Below are positions 44,814-53,298 of a DNA stretch of 64,000 bases, piece by piece (position 1 is the first letter of the stretch; every line of letters starts with the position of its first letter). The notes under the pieces are model-generated. The model saw only the letters and a program-made list of their open reading frames with translations, had not been told where the DNA came from and ran no database searches. The translations under genes and the position numbers were made by a program. This stretch comes from Nakamurella leprariae (GTDB lineage Bacteria; Actinomycetota; Actinomycetes; Mycobacteriales; Nakamurellaceae), in NCBI RefSeq assembly GCF_016918035.1, contig NZ_JAERWK010000006.1, positions 62,001 to 126,000 on the forward strand, written 5' to 3'.

Positions 44814-46378
44814 CCGCCCTCGATGTCCTGATCGGCGTCGACAAGGGCACCAGCTCGATCAAGACGATCGCGGTGGACGCCGCCACCGGTCGGACGGTGG
44901 CCCAGGCCGGATGCGTCACCCCCAGCTCTCGGCCCGCCGCCGATCGGCACGAGGAGGACTGCGAGGCGACGTGGCTGGCCACGGCCGGGACCATCGCCCG
45001 GGTCACCGCGGCGCTGCCCGCCGGTACCACGGTCCTGTCCGTCGGGGTCACCGGGCACATGGGCGGGGTCTGGGCGCTGGACGACCGGGCGCAGCCGGTC
45101 GGCCCGGCCATCTGCTGGCCGGACGCGCGCGCCGCCGGGATCCTGGAACGGGTCCGGGCCCAGGACGGCGACCATGCTCGGTCGCTGTACGACATCGGTG
45201 GCAACGCCATGATCTCCGGGATGCCGTACCCGTTGCTGGCGTGGCTCAAGGAGCATGATCCGGCGCGGTACGCGCGCATCCGCCACGTGGTCATGGCCAA
45301 GGACTTCATCAACCTGCGGCTCACCGGCGTCCTGGCCACCGACGAGTCGGACCTCTCGTTCTGGCCGTGCGACCTGCGGAACCGGACGGTCAGCCCGGAA
45401 CTCTTCGCGCGCTTCGGGATCCCTGAGGCTCAGGCGTTCGTCCCGCCCGTCAGGGACGGCCGTACGCGGTTGGGCGGAGTGACCGCTGCGGCGGCGGCCC
45501 TGACCGGGCTGCCCGTCGGCACTCCCGTCGCCGGCGGCTGCGGAGATGCCGCCGCCAACATGCTCGGCGTCGGAGCCCTCGGGGACGGGCAGGCGACCAC
45601 CACCCTGGGCACCAGCCTGATGAACGGGACCTCCAGCGCCACCGCGGTCCTGGATCCCGCGGACGTCGGTTTCAGCTTCCTGATGCCGGAGGGCCGCTGG
45701 CAGCGGCAGATCACCAACTCGGGCGGCGGCACCCTCTGCCTGGACTGGGTGATGTCCACCTTCTGCGCCGCGACGGGTGACCAGATCGCCCGCGGTGGGA
45801 CGACACTCGGGGCGGTGGTCGACGCCGCGATGGACGCCACCGTCCCGGGCAACGACGGCCTGCTCTTCCACCCGTACCTGAACACGGCCGGCGCGACGGC
45901 GCCGTTCGTCGACGGCAACGCCCGCGGCAGTTTCGTCGGCTTCGGCCCGGACACCACCGCCGACCAGCTGATCCGGGCGGTGCTGGAGGGCACCGCCCTG
46001 GCCGTCCGTGACTGCTACGAGGCCATGCCGGTGGCGATCGACGAGATCCGGCTGACCGGCGGCGGTGCCCGCAGTGCACCGTGGTGCCAGACCATCGCTG
46101 ACGTCCTGCAGAAGCCCATGACGGTGCCGGATGTCGAGGAATCGGGCGCGCTCGGTGCCGCGATGCTCGGCGGCCTGGCGGTGGGCGCCTTCCACGACCT
46201 CGACCACGCCGGCAAGGCCCTCGTGCGCCCGGGGTCGGTGTTCCACCCACGGCCGGAGCACGCCGCGGTGCACGACCACGCCTTCGCCACCTACCGGGCC
46301 CTCCTGGGCCCGCTCGCCGCCGTCTGGGCGGCATCCGCCGACCACGCCGCTCAGGGCGGCACCGAGGAGCCTTCGTGA
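44810..46378 (+). CDS. FGGY-family carbohydrate kinase
   Basis: A 522-residue sugar/polyol kinase of the xylulokinase-like group. The N-terminal ATP/phosphate loop is LIGVDKGTSSIKTIAVD, the substrate region includes GVTGHMGGVWALDD and ICWPDARAAG, GGCGDAAANMLGVGAL is the second domain's start, TTTLGTSLMNGTS follows, and the C-terminal signature is LIRAVLEGTALAVRD then IRLTGGGARSAPWCQTIADV. It should phosphorylate a ketose or polyol before the split transketolase acts. The GTG start overlaps the preceding gene by 4 bases and its own stop overlaps the next start. The substrate is not identifiable. Confidence 0.9.
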   Translation: MTALDVLIGVDKGTSSIKTIAVDAATGRTVAQAGCVTPSSRPAADRHEEDCEATWLATAGTIARVTAALPAGTTVLSVGVTGHMGGVWALDDRAQPVGPAICWPDARAAGILERVRAQDGDHARSLYDIGGNAMISGMPYPLLAWLKEHDPARYARIRHVVMAKDFINLRLTGVLATDESDLSFWPCDLRNRTVSPELFARFGIPEAQAFVPPVRDGRTRLGGVTAAAAALTGLPVGTPVAGGCGDAAANMLGVGALGDGQATTTLGTSLMNGTSSATAVLDPADVGFSFLMPEGRWQRQITNSGGGTLCLDWVMSTFCAATGDQIARGGTTLGAVVDAAMDATVPGNDGLLFHPYLNTAGATAPFVDGNARGSFVGFGPDTTADQLIRAVLEGTALAVRDCYEAMPVAIDEIRLTGGGARSAPWCQTIADVLQKPMTVPDVEESGALGAAMLGGLAVGAFHDLDHAGKALVRPGSVFHPRPEHAAVHDHAFATYRALLGPLAAVWAASADHAAQGGTEEPS

Positions 46379-47289
46379 TCGTCAGGACCGTGCGCGGCGA
46401 CATCGCCCCATCCGCACTGGGCGTGACCCTGTGCCATGAGCACCTGTTCACCCGCCCCCCGAGCTGGGCCGTCGACCTGGACGACGACATGGTGCTCGAC
46501 GACGTCGACCGCGCGGTCACCGAGCTCCAGCACTTCGCCGGCGTCGGTGGTGGGGCCCTGATCGAGATGACGACGGCTGACTACGGCCGCGACCCGGTCG
46601 GTCTGGCCGCCGCCGCGGCACGGTCCACCGTGCACGTGGTCTCGGCGTCCGGGTACCAGAAGGGCATCTACTACCCGGAGTCGCTGCAGGAGGAGACGGT
46701 CGAGTCGCTGACCGCCCGCTTCGTCACCGACATCACCGTCGGCATCGACGGATCCGGGCCACGGTGCGGAGTGCTCAAGTACGGCACCTGCCGCACCGAC
46801 TTCATCCGCGACGACGAGCAGAAGGTGCAGCGGGCCACGGCGGCGGCGCACCTGGCCACCGGCGTGCCCATCTCGACGCACTGCCAGGCCGGCACGCTCG
46901 GCGATGTGCAGGTCGCCGGCTTCCGGTCGGCGGGCGTCGAACCCGGCCGCCTGCTCATCGGGCACGTCGACCGGAACCTGGACTACGACTACATCCGGGG
47001 CATCGCGGCGACCGGCGCCTGGCTGGGTTTCGACCACTGGACCAAGCCCAAGTACCCGTCGGACGACCGGCGGATCGAGTTCGTGCATCGCCTGTTCGAC
47101 GAGGGCTTCACCCGGATCATGGCCTCCGGCGACCTGGGTCGACCCAGCTACCAGCCCAGTTGGGGTGGTACGCCGGGATTCTCAGGCATCCTCGAACAGG
47201 TCCGAGCCCGGATGGACGACGCGACGGCGCAGCGTGTCTTCGTCGACAACCCGCGGGAGTTCTTCGCCTTCGAGCCGGTGGCCGCATGA
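46375..47289 (+). CDS. Phosphotriesterase-like metal-dependent hydrolase/lactonase
   Basis: A 304-residue amidohydrolase-fold protein of the phosphotriesterase homology group. Metal ligands appear in LCHEHLFTRP (HxH), the carbamylated Lys candidate in GVLKYGTCRT, His in ISTHCQAGT and IGHVDRNLDY, and the last Asp in ASGDLGRPSY. In sugar operons such proteins usually open lactones or phospho-lactones. The GTG start overlaps the kinase stop (GTGA) and its stop overlaps the HAD start (ATGA). Confidence 0.85.
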   Translation: MIVRTVRGDIAPSALGVTLCHEHLFTRPPSWAVDLDDDMVLDDVDRAVTELQHFAGVGGGALIEMTTADYGRDPVGLAAAAARSTVHVVSASGYQKGIYYPESLQEETVESLTARFVTDITVGIDGSGPRCGVLKYGTCRTDFIRDDEQKVQRATAAAHLATGVPISTHCQAGTLGDVQVAGFRSAGVEPGRLLIGHVDRNLDYDYIRGIAATGAWLGFDHWTKPKYPSDDRRIEFVHRLFDEGFTRIMASGDLGRPSYQPSWGGTPGFSGILEQVRARMDDATAQRVFVDNPREFFAFEPVAA

Positions 47290-47951
47290 CCGCGTCCCGC
47301 ACCCGCGGCGTCCTGTTCGATCTCGACGGCACGCTGATCGACTCCGGCCGGGCCATCGTGGCGGCGTACCGGCACGCCTTCGAGCACGGACGGGGCGTGC
47401 CGTTGCCGGCGCCGCTGGAGGATCCGCACGTACTCATGGCCCCTCGGCCGCACGAGATCTTCACGACCTGGTCCGACGGCGACGCCGACGAACTCGTCGC
47501 CCTGTACAGCGAGCACTACCTCGATACCGCCCACCGCCAGGTGGTCGCCTACCCGGCCGCGGTACGGACTCTGGAGGAACTGGACCGCCGTGGGGTGGTG
47601 ACCGGCATCGTGACCAACAAGTCACGGAGCCGGATGCTGCTGGATCTCGAGTGGGTCGGCATCGACACCTCGCTGCTGCGCTGCATCATCACCGCGGACG
47701 ACTCCGTCGAACGCAAGCCCGACCCCACCCCGGTGCTGCTCGGCCTGTCCCGAGCCGGCCTGGTTCCGGAGTCCAGCTGGTACGTCGGGGACGGACCCCA
47801 GGACGTGCTGGCCGGCCGGGCCGCCGGCGTGCGCACCGCCGGTGCCGGCTACGGCTACTACGGCGCCGCGGCGCTCGAGCCCCATCGACCCGACCTGATG
47901 CTCGACGGACCCGAGGACGTGCTCTCGGTCCTGTCCCCGTCCCGGGACTGA
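47286..47951 (+). CDS. HAD-superfamily phosphatase (phosphoglycolate phosphatase-like)
   Basis: A 221-residue HAD hydrolase. Motif I is LFDLDGTLIDS with the Asp nucleophile, motif II VTNKSR, motif III the Lys in SVERKPDPTPVL and motif IV WYVGDGPQDVLAG. The alpha-helical cap places it with phosphoglycolate- and beta-phosphoglucomutase-type phosphatases. In this operon it could remove phosphate from a sugar phosphate or from a two-carbon by-product of the transketolase step. It overlaps the preceding gene by 4 bases. Confidence 0.88.
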   Translation: MTASRTRGVLFDLDGTLIDSGRAIVAAYRHAFEHGRGVPLPAPLEDPHVLMAPRPHEIFTTWSDGDADELVALYSEHYLDTAHRQVVAYPAAVRTLEELDRRGVVTGIVTNKSRSRMLLDLEWVGIDTSLLRCIITADDSVERKPDPTPVLLGLSRAGLVPESSWYVGDGPQDVLAGRAAGVRTAGAGYGYYGAAALEPHRPDLMLDGPEDVLSVLSPSRD

Positions 47952-48026
47952 TCCCGGATCCGGCCGCACGGCCGACCCTCCCTCCGACGCCGGAGCCGAC
48001 ACGGCTCTGCACAGAACGGACGCACG

Positions 48027-49499
48027 ATGAGATCACTGCCGATCGCGTCAGTACGCGACATCAACACCCTCGTCGACACCGAGGACATCCGTACCCGCCG
48101 TCACAAGATCCTGCTGCTCCTCGCTCTGGGCGGAATCGCCTTCGAGGCTGCCTTCCTCGCCGTCCTGAGCGCCGGAACCAGCCCGATGACCGAACAACTC
48201 GGCCTGTCCGCGAACCAGGTCGGCTCGGTCAGCGCCTACGGCTACGTGGCCACCCTGATCGCCGCTCTCACCTGCGGGTTCCTGGCCGACCGCCTCGGCC
48301 GGGTCCGCCTCATGGTGCTGGCCAAGCTGGTCGCGGTGGTCGGCCTGGTCCTGATGGCCACCGCACCCGACTTCCTCATGCTCGTCGTCGGCCGCTGCCT
48401 GGCCGGCGCCGCGTACGGCATCGACCTGGGCGTGGCCATGGCCTACCTGGCCGAGTTCCTGCCCAAGGTCCGCCGGCACCTGCTCAACTTCTGGCAGGCC
48501 CAGTGGTACATCTCGTCGGTCGTGGCCCTGGTCATCGTGCTCGGGCTGTACCAGGTGGACGTCGGCCTCGACGTCTGGCGTTGGTCGCTGGCCGTCGCCG
48601 GTGGCTTCGCCCTGCTCATCACCATCGCACAGATCGCGCTGATGCCGGAGAGTCCGCGCTGGCTGGCCCAGCGCGGCGACCTGCCCCGGCTGCGGCGGTC
48701 GCTCAACCAGGTGTACGAGATCGACCCGGTCTTCCCGACCTCGGGCCGCCTGACCGCCGAGCCCACCCGGCCGGACGCCTCCCGGTGGAGCGAGCTGTTC
48801 CAGCAGAAGTACCGACGGCGCACGCTGCTGGCCAACGGTGTCACCATGATGCAGGCCCTGCAGTACTACGCGGTCGCCTACTACCTGCCGGTCATCGCGC
48901 TCACGTTGTTCGGCGAGGGTTTCGGCGAGGCGATCGTGGGCTCGATCGTCTTCAACGTCTTCGGCATCATCGGCGGCGTCGCCTCGATCTGGGTCGCCCG
49001 CCGGCTCGGTGCCCACCACTCCGCGCTGTACGGCTTCGCCGCGGTGGCGGCGACCATCCTGGTGCTGGGTGTCTTCTTCGACAGCATGCCGGTGGCGCTG
49101 ATGTTCCTGGTGCCGGCGCTGTTCATCTGCTTCCACTCGGCCGGCCCGGGCGTCTCCGGGCTGACCATGGCCGCGATGGCCTACCCCAGCGACCTGCGTG
49201 GCCGGGGCGGCCAGGTGGCCACCGTCTCGCAGAGCATCGGTGGCATCGTCGGTCTGTACCTGTTCCCGGTCCTGGTCGACGAGTGGGGCCTGGCCACCAC
49301 GATCACCGTCTTCACGGTCGTGCCGCTGCTCGGCGTCGCGATCTGCCTGGCCATCCGCTGGGAGCCGTTCACCGAGGGCGAGGGCGACCCCGAGGACGCG
49401 GTGGCACTGGAGGCGGCCGCCGAGCTGCATGACCGGCTGGACGACCAGGGCCCGGCCGGCGGCACCCCCGTCCGCCGGGTGGAGGAGCCCACCGCATGA
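48027..49499 (+). CDS. MFS sugar-porter-type transporter
   Basis: A 490-residue membrane protein with twelve predicted helices. The MFS loop 2-3 signature is GFLADRLGRVRLMV, the loop after helix 6 carries LMPESPRWLAQRGDLP (the PESPRWL motif of sugar porters), and ARRLGAHHS is the second-half counterpart. It is likely a proton symporter importing the operon's substrate. The first ~28 residues and last ~45 are cytoplasmic and charged. It is preceded by a 75-base gap, the only real gap in the operon, so an internal promoter is possible. Confidence 0.9.
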   Translation: MRSLPIASVRDINTLVDTEDIRTRRHKILLLLALGGIAFEAAFLAVLSAGTSPMTEQLGLSANQVGSVSAYGYVATLIAALTCGFLADRLGRVRLMVLAKLVAVVGLVLMATAPDFLMLVVGRCLAGAAYGIDLGVAMAYLAEFLPKVRRHLLNFWQAQWYISSVVALVIVLGLYQVDVGLDVWRWSLAVAGGFALLITIAQIALMPESPRWLAQRGDLPRLRRSLNQVYEIDPVFPTSGRLTAEPTRPDASRWSELFQQKYRRRTLLANGVTMMQALQYYAVAYYLPVIALTLFGEGFGEAIVGSIVFNVFGIIGGVASIWVARRLGAHHSALYGFAAVAATILVLGVFFDSMPVALMFLVPALFICFHSAGPGVSGLTMAAMAYPSDLRGRGGQVATVSQSIGGIVGLYLFPVLVDEWGLATTITVFTVVPLLGVAICLAIRWEPFTEGEGDPEDAVALEAAAELHDRLDDQGPAGGTPVRRVEEPTA

Positions 49500-50314
49500 G
49501 CACCCCGGACACCTCACGCGTCGCGCTGATCACCGGCGCGGCCCAGGGACTCGGTCTGGCCACGGCGGTCCGTCTCGCCGCGGACGGCTTCCACGTCGTC
49601 ATGGCCGACATCGACGCCGCAGCCGCGCAGCTCGCCGCCCGCGAGCTGGCCGCGGTCGGCCACACCGCGACGCCGATCTGCGTCGATGTGACCGATGACG
49701 GTTCGGTGGCAGCGTGTCTCGAGACAGTACGGGCCACCACAGGACGGCTCGACGTCCTGGTCAACAACGCGGGGATCATCTCGCGCTCGCCCGCCGAATC
49801 GTTCGAGTCCGCCCAGTGGGACCGGGAGCTGTCGGTCAACCTGGGCGGGACCATGCGGTGCAGTCGCGCCGCGTACCCGCTGCTCGTCGCGGCTCCGGCC
49901 GCCGCCGTCGTCAACCTGGCGTCCGTCGGGTCGACGTTCGGGCTTCCGCACCGCCTGGCCTACAGCACGGCCAAGACCGGCATCGTCGGACTGACCCGGA
50001 CCCTGGCGGCCGAATGGGGCCGGGTCGGCATCCGGGTCAACGCCGTCGCCCCCGGCTACATGGACACCGCGATGATGCAGTCCGGCTTGGCCGGCGGCAC
50101 GCTCGACCGCGAGCGGCTGCTGATGCGGACGCCACTCATGCGGTTCGGCCGCGCCCACGAGATCGCCGCTGCCATCTCGTTCCTGGTGTCCCAGGACGCC
50201 TCGTTCGTCACCGGTGTGCTGCTGCCGGTGGACGGCGGGATCACCATCGACGGCACCTTCCATGACGACCGACGGCACCGCGAGCCGTCCCCGCCGACCG
50301 AACAGGAGATCTGA
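49496..50314 (+). CDS. SDR-family sugar/polyol dehydrogenase
   Basis: A 272-residue classical SDR. TGAAQGLG at residues ~14-21 binds the cofactor, an Asp after the second strand (VVMADID) favours NAD(H), NNAG is in VLVNNAGII, the catalytic Ser is in NLASVGST, and YSTAKTG carries Tyr and Lys. It ends with the VLPVDGGI segment typical of sugar-alcohol dehydrogenases. It overlaps the MFS gene (ATGA) and the transketolase gene (TGATG). Confidence 0.9.
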   Translation: MSTPDTSRVALITGAAQGLGLATAVRLAADGFHVVMADIDAAAAQLAARELAAVGHTATPICVDVTDDGSVAACLETVRATTGRLDVLVNNAGIISRSPAESFESAQWDRELSVNLGGTMRCSRAAYPLLVAAPAAAVVNLASVGSTFGLPHRLAYSTAKTGIVGLTRTLAAEWGRVGIRVNAVAPGYMDTAMMQSGLAGGTLDRERLLMRTPLMRFGRAHEIAAAISFLVSQDASFVTGVLLPVDGGITIDGTFHDDRRHREPSPPTEQEI

Positions 50315-51159
50315 TGACCATCACGGATGTCGGGGACCGCACCGCGGTCACCGGCCACGAGCTGCGCGACCGCGCCTTCCGGCTGCGGCAGCGAATGATG
50401 GCGATGGCCGCCGACAAGGGTGAGGGGTACATCGCCCAGGGCTTGGGCATCGCCGACCTGCTGGCGGTCGCCTACTTCCGCCAGTTGCGGTTCGATCCGG
50501 CCTGGCCGGACTGGCCCGAGCGTGACCGCTTCGTGCTGTCCACCGGGCACTACTCCATCGCCATGTACGCGGTGCTCGCCGAACTGGGCGTGCTGTCAGA
50601 GGAGGACATCGCCACCTACGGCCTCAACGGCAGCGACCTGCCGATGAGCACCTTCGACGAGACGCCCGGTGTCGAGATCACCGGCGGCTCACTGGGTCAC
50701 GGCCTGGGCCAGGGCGTCGGGATGGCCCTGGGCCTGCGGCTCGACGGTTCCCCCGCCCGTGTGATGGTGGAGCTGTCCGACGGCGAGCTGCAGGAGGGCT
50801 CCACCTGGGAGGCCGCCATGTCCGCCGGCAGCTTCGCCCTGGCCAACCTGACTGCGGTGGTCGACTGCAACGGCATCCAGGCCGACGGCCCGATGGTGCT
50901 CGCCATGGAGCCGGTGGCCGACAAGTGGCGGGCTTTCGGCTGGGCCGTCGAAGAGGTCGACGGCAACGACATCGACCAACTCTGCCGCGCGTTCGACGCA
51001 CTGGACGCCCACCCCGACCGGCCCAAGGTGCTCATCGCCCGCACCACCCCGGGCTGCGGGATCCCCACCCTGATGGCCCGGGAACGGGCTCATTTCGTCC
51101 GCGTCGCCGAGGGCGAGTGGGCGTCGCTGATCGAGGAACTGGAGGCCGCTCGTGGCTGA
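50314..51159 (+). CDS. Split transketolase, N-terminal (thiamine-diphosphate) subunit
   Basis: A 281-residue TPP-binding subunit. The thiamine diphosphate/Mg motif is SDGELQEGSTWEAAM ... VVDCNGIQADG; substrate-side His residues appear in LSTGHYSIAMYAVLAELG and GGSLGHGLGQGVGMALG. It forms the active enzyme with the C-terminal subunit encoded next (8-base overlap). Split enzymes of this kind often serve dedicated sugar pathways rather than the pentose phosphate cycle, such as the apulose-4-phosphate transketolase AplTA/AplTB or the sulfoketose enzyme SqwGH. Confidence 0.92.
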   Translation: MTITDVGDRTAVTGHELRDRAFRLRQRMMAMAADKGEGYIAQGLGIADLLAVAYFRQLRFDPAWPDWPERDRFVLSTGHYSIAMYAVLAELGVLSEEDIATYGLNGSDLPMSTFDETPGVEITGGSLGHGLGQGVGMALGLRLDGSPARVMVELSDGELQEGSTWEAAMSAGSFALANLTAVVDCNGIQADGPMVLAMEPVADKWRAFGWAVEEVDGNDIDQLCRAFDALDAHPDRPKVLIARTTPGCGIPTLMARERAHFVRVAEGEWASLIEELEAARG

Positions 51160-52141
51160 CGTGCTCAACCGCGCCGGAGGGATGGGCGAGGTCGCCGAAG
51201 TCGCCGGCCCGTACGAGATCGCACCGTTCGGCAACGAACTGGTCGCGCTGGGCCGGGAGAACCCGGACATCGTCGGCCTGAGCGCCGACATGTCCAAGTA
51301 CTCCGACATCGTGCCGTTCATGAAGGAGTTCCCCGAGCGGTACTTCAACGCCGGCGTCGCCGAGCAGAACGCGGTGATGATGGCGGCCGGCCTGGCCAAG
51401 GTCGGCAAGATCGCGTTCTGCGCGACGTACGCGGCCTTCCTGTCCCGCCGGGCCCTGGACTTCATCGCCATCGCCTGTGCGCACAGCAAGGCGAACGTCA
51501 AGATCGTTGCCGGCTCCCCCGGGCTGGTGAATCCCTACGGCGCCACCCACCAGTCGCTCGAGGATCTGGTCGTCATGCGCAGCGTGCCGGACCTGACCGT
51601 CATCGACCCGTGTGACGCCGTCGAGCTGCGGCACGTGGTCCGGGCCGCCGCGGCGACGCCGGGCACGTTCTACATCCGCAACCTGCGTGGCAAGGTTCCC
51701 GTCGTCTTCGACGAGCAGGACTTCACCTTCGAGATCGGCAAGGCCCGACTGCTGCGGGACGGCACCGACGTCGCCGTGCTGAGCACCGGGTTCATGACCG
51801 AGCGCGCGCTCAAGGCGGCGGACGCCGCGCGGGCCGCGGACGTGTCGGCCGCCGTGCTGCACATCCCGACCATCAAGCCGCTCGACGAGGCGGCCGTGCT
51901 GGACGTCGCCGCCCGGGTCGGCCGCGTCATCGTGATCGAGAATGGTCTGCGCTCGGGTGGTCTCGGGTCGGCGGTGACTGAGCTGGTGCACGACACCGGG
52001 CTGGACACGCCGATCACCCGCATCGGGCTGCACGACCGGTTCCACCCCTGCGCAGCCCAGTGGTACAACGAGCGCGAGTTCGGGTTGGACCAGGACGCCA
52101 TCACCGGCGCCGTGATCACCGGCGTCTGGTCGGGCCGGTGA
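51152..52141 (+). CDS. Split transketolase, C-terminal (pyrimidine-binding) subunit
   Basis: A 329-residue partner of the preceding gene product. The cofactor-activating Glu is in YFNAGVAEQNAVMMAAGLAK, the conserved pocket is ATYAAFLSRRALDFI, and PGLVNPYGATHQSLEDLVVM is the standard transketolase loop. The C-terminal domain starts VAVLSTGFMTERALKAADAA. GTG 51152 is preceded by GGAGG inside the first subunit's gene, so the two are made in step. Confidence 0.92.
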   Translation: MADVLNRAGGMGEVAEVAGPYEIAPFGNELVALGRENPDIVGLSADMSKYSDIVPFMKEFPERYFNAGVAEQNAVMMAAGLAKVGKIAFCATYAAFLSRRALDFIAIACAHSKANVKIVAGSPGLVNPYGATHQSLEDLVVMRSVPDLTVIDPCDAVELRHVVRAAAATPGTFYIRNLRGKVPVVFDEQDFTFEIGKARLLRDGTDVAVLSTGFMTERALKAADAARAADVSAAVLHIPTIKPLDEAAVLDVAARVGRVIVIENGLRSGGLGSAVTELVHDTGLDTPITRIGLHDRFHPCAAQWYNEREFGLDQDAITGAVITGVWSGR

Positions 52142-53298
52142 GCCCTCCGGGGGACACGGACGCACCGCCGGCGAGGAGCCCTGGGTACCGGCAGTTCGCC
52201 GGGCCCCGGCGGTACGTGCAAGGTCCCGGCCTGCTGGACCGTCTCGGGGAGCTGGTGGCCGAGGTGGGCCGGCGTCCGGTGGTACTGGTCGACGGCTTCG
52301 TCCACGAGCGACTGGGGGCCCGGCTGGCGACGGCCATGGCACCTCCGGACGGGGCCCGGTCCGGTCCGGACGCCGCCCCGATCGTGGCGTGCTCGGGTGA
52401 GGTGACCCGGGCCAACATCGCCGCGCTGGTCGCCGAGTTCGGCGACCGGCAATCCGGCGAGCCGTTCGACGTCGTGGTCGGTGTCGGTGGCGGCAAGACG
52501 CTGGACCTGGCCAAGGGCGTGGCGATCGCCCTCGGCGCGGAGATGGTCACCTGCCCGACCATCGCGTCCAACGACGGCCCGACGGCCCGGGTGGTCGCCG
52601 TCTACGACGAGTCGCACGTGCTGCGGGAGCTCGATGCGCTGCCGTGGAACCCGGCGTGCGTGGTGGTGGACACGGCGGTCATCGCTCAGGCGCCCGTCGA
52701 CTTCCTGCGCTCGGGCATCGGCGACGCCCTGGCCAAGCGCTTCGAGGCGAGGGGGACGCTGGCCGGGACGGGGCTCACCACCCAGGGCACACGCCCGTTG
52801 CTCATCGGCAGGGTCATCGCCGACGGGTGCTACCAGGTGCTGGCCGACCACGCCGCGGACGCGGTGGCGGCGGTCGCCGAAGGCCGACTCACCCCGGCGG
52901 TGGAAGCCGTCGTGGAGGCCGTGGTGCTGATGTCGGGCATCGGCTACGAGAACGGAGGCCTGTCCGTCGCGCACTGCATGACGCGGGGGCTGATGGCCGG
53001 ACGAGGCACCGCCGACCACCTGCACGGGTACCACGTCGCGTACGGCCTCCTGGTTCAGCTCGCCCTGGAACGGCAGCCCGATCAGGTGGTGGGCGAGGTC
53101 ACCCGGCTGCTGCGCGTCGTCGGGCTGCCCACCTCGCTGGGCGAACTCGGCATGGGCGACCCGACCGAGGCCGAGATCGGCGCGCTCGCCACCGCCACCG
53201 CGAAGGCGCCGCACGTGCGCAACACCAGCGCCGAGGTCACCGCCGCGACGGTGGCCGCGGCCATCCGCTCGGTCGAGGGCTGGTCCGCCGCACGATGA
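52138..53298 (+). CDS. Glycerol dehydrogenase-like (GldA-family) enzyme
   Basis: A 386-residue iron/zinc-containing alcohol dehydrogenase close to GldA. The NAD-binding motif is VVGVGGGKTLDLAKGVAIAL, ATIASNDGPTA-like TIASNDGPTARV follows, and metal ligands are the Asp in SGIGDALAKRFEA and His in ENGGLSVAHC and DHLHGYHVAYG. It probably interconverts dihydroxyacetone-type ketones with polyols. It is the last gene of the operon (GTGA overlap), and its 3' end is antisense to the extended end of the sugar permease gene. Confidence 0.9.
   Translation: MSPPGDTDAPPARSPGYRQFAGPRRYVQGPGLLDRLGELVAEVGRRPVVLVDGFVHERLGARLATAMAPPDGARSGPDAAPIVACSGEVTRANIAALVAEFGDRQSGEPFDVVVGVGGGKTLDLAKGVAIALGAEMVTCPTIASNDGPTARVVAVYDESHVLRELDALPWNPACVVVDTAVIAQAPVDFLRSGIGDALAKRFEARGTLAGTGLTTQGTRPLLIGRVIADGCYQVLADHAADAVAAVAEGRLTPAVEAVVEAVVLMSGIGYENGGLSVAHCMTRGLMAGRGTADHLHGYHVAYGLLVQLALERQPDQVVGEVTRLLRVVGLPTSLGELGMGDPTEAEIGALATATAKAPHVRNTSAEVTAATVAAAIRSVEGWSAAR

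Noticed and set aside
50314-52141. Split transketolase as part of a sulfoquinovose (sulfo-TK) pathway
   Set aside because: No sulfosugar isomerase, sulfolactaldehyde enzyme or sulfonate exporter is recognisable in the operon; the subunit layout alone is not enough.
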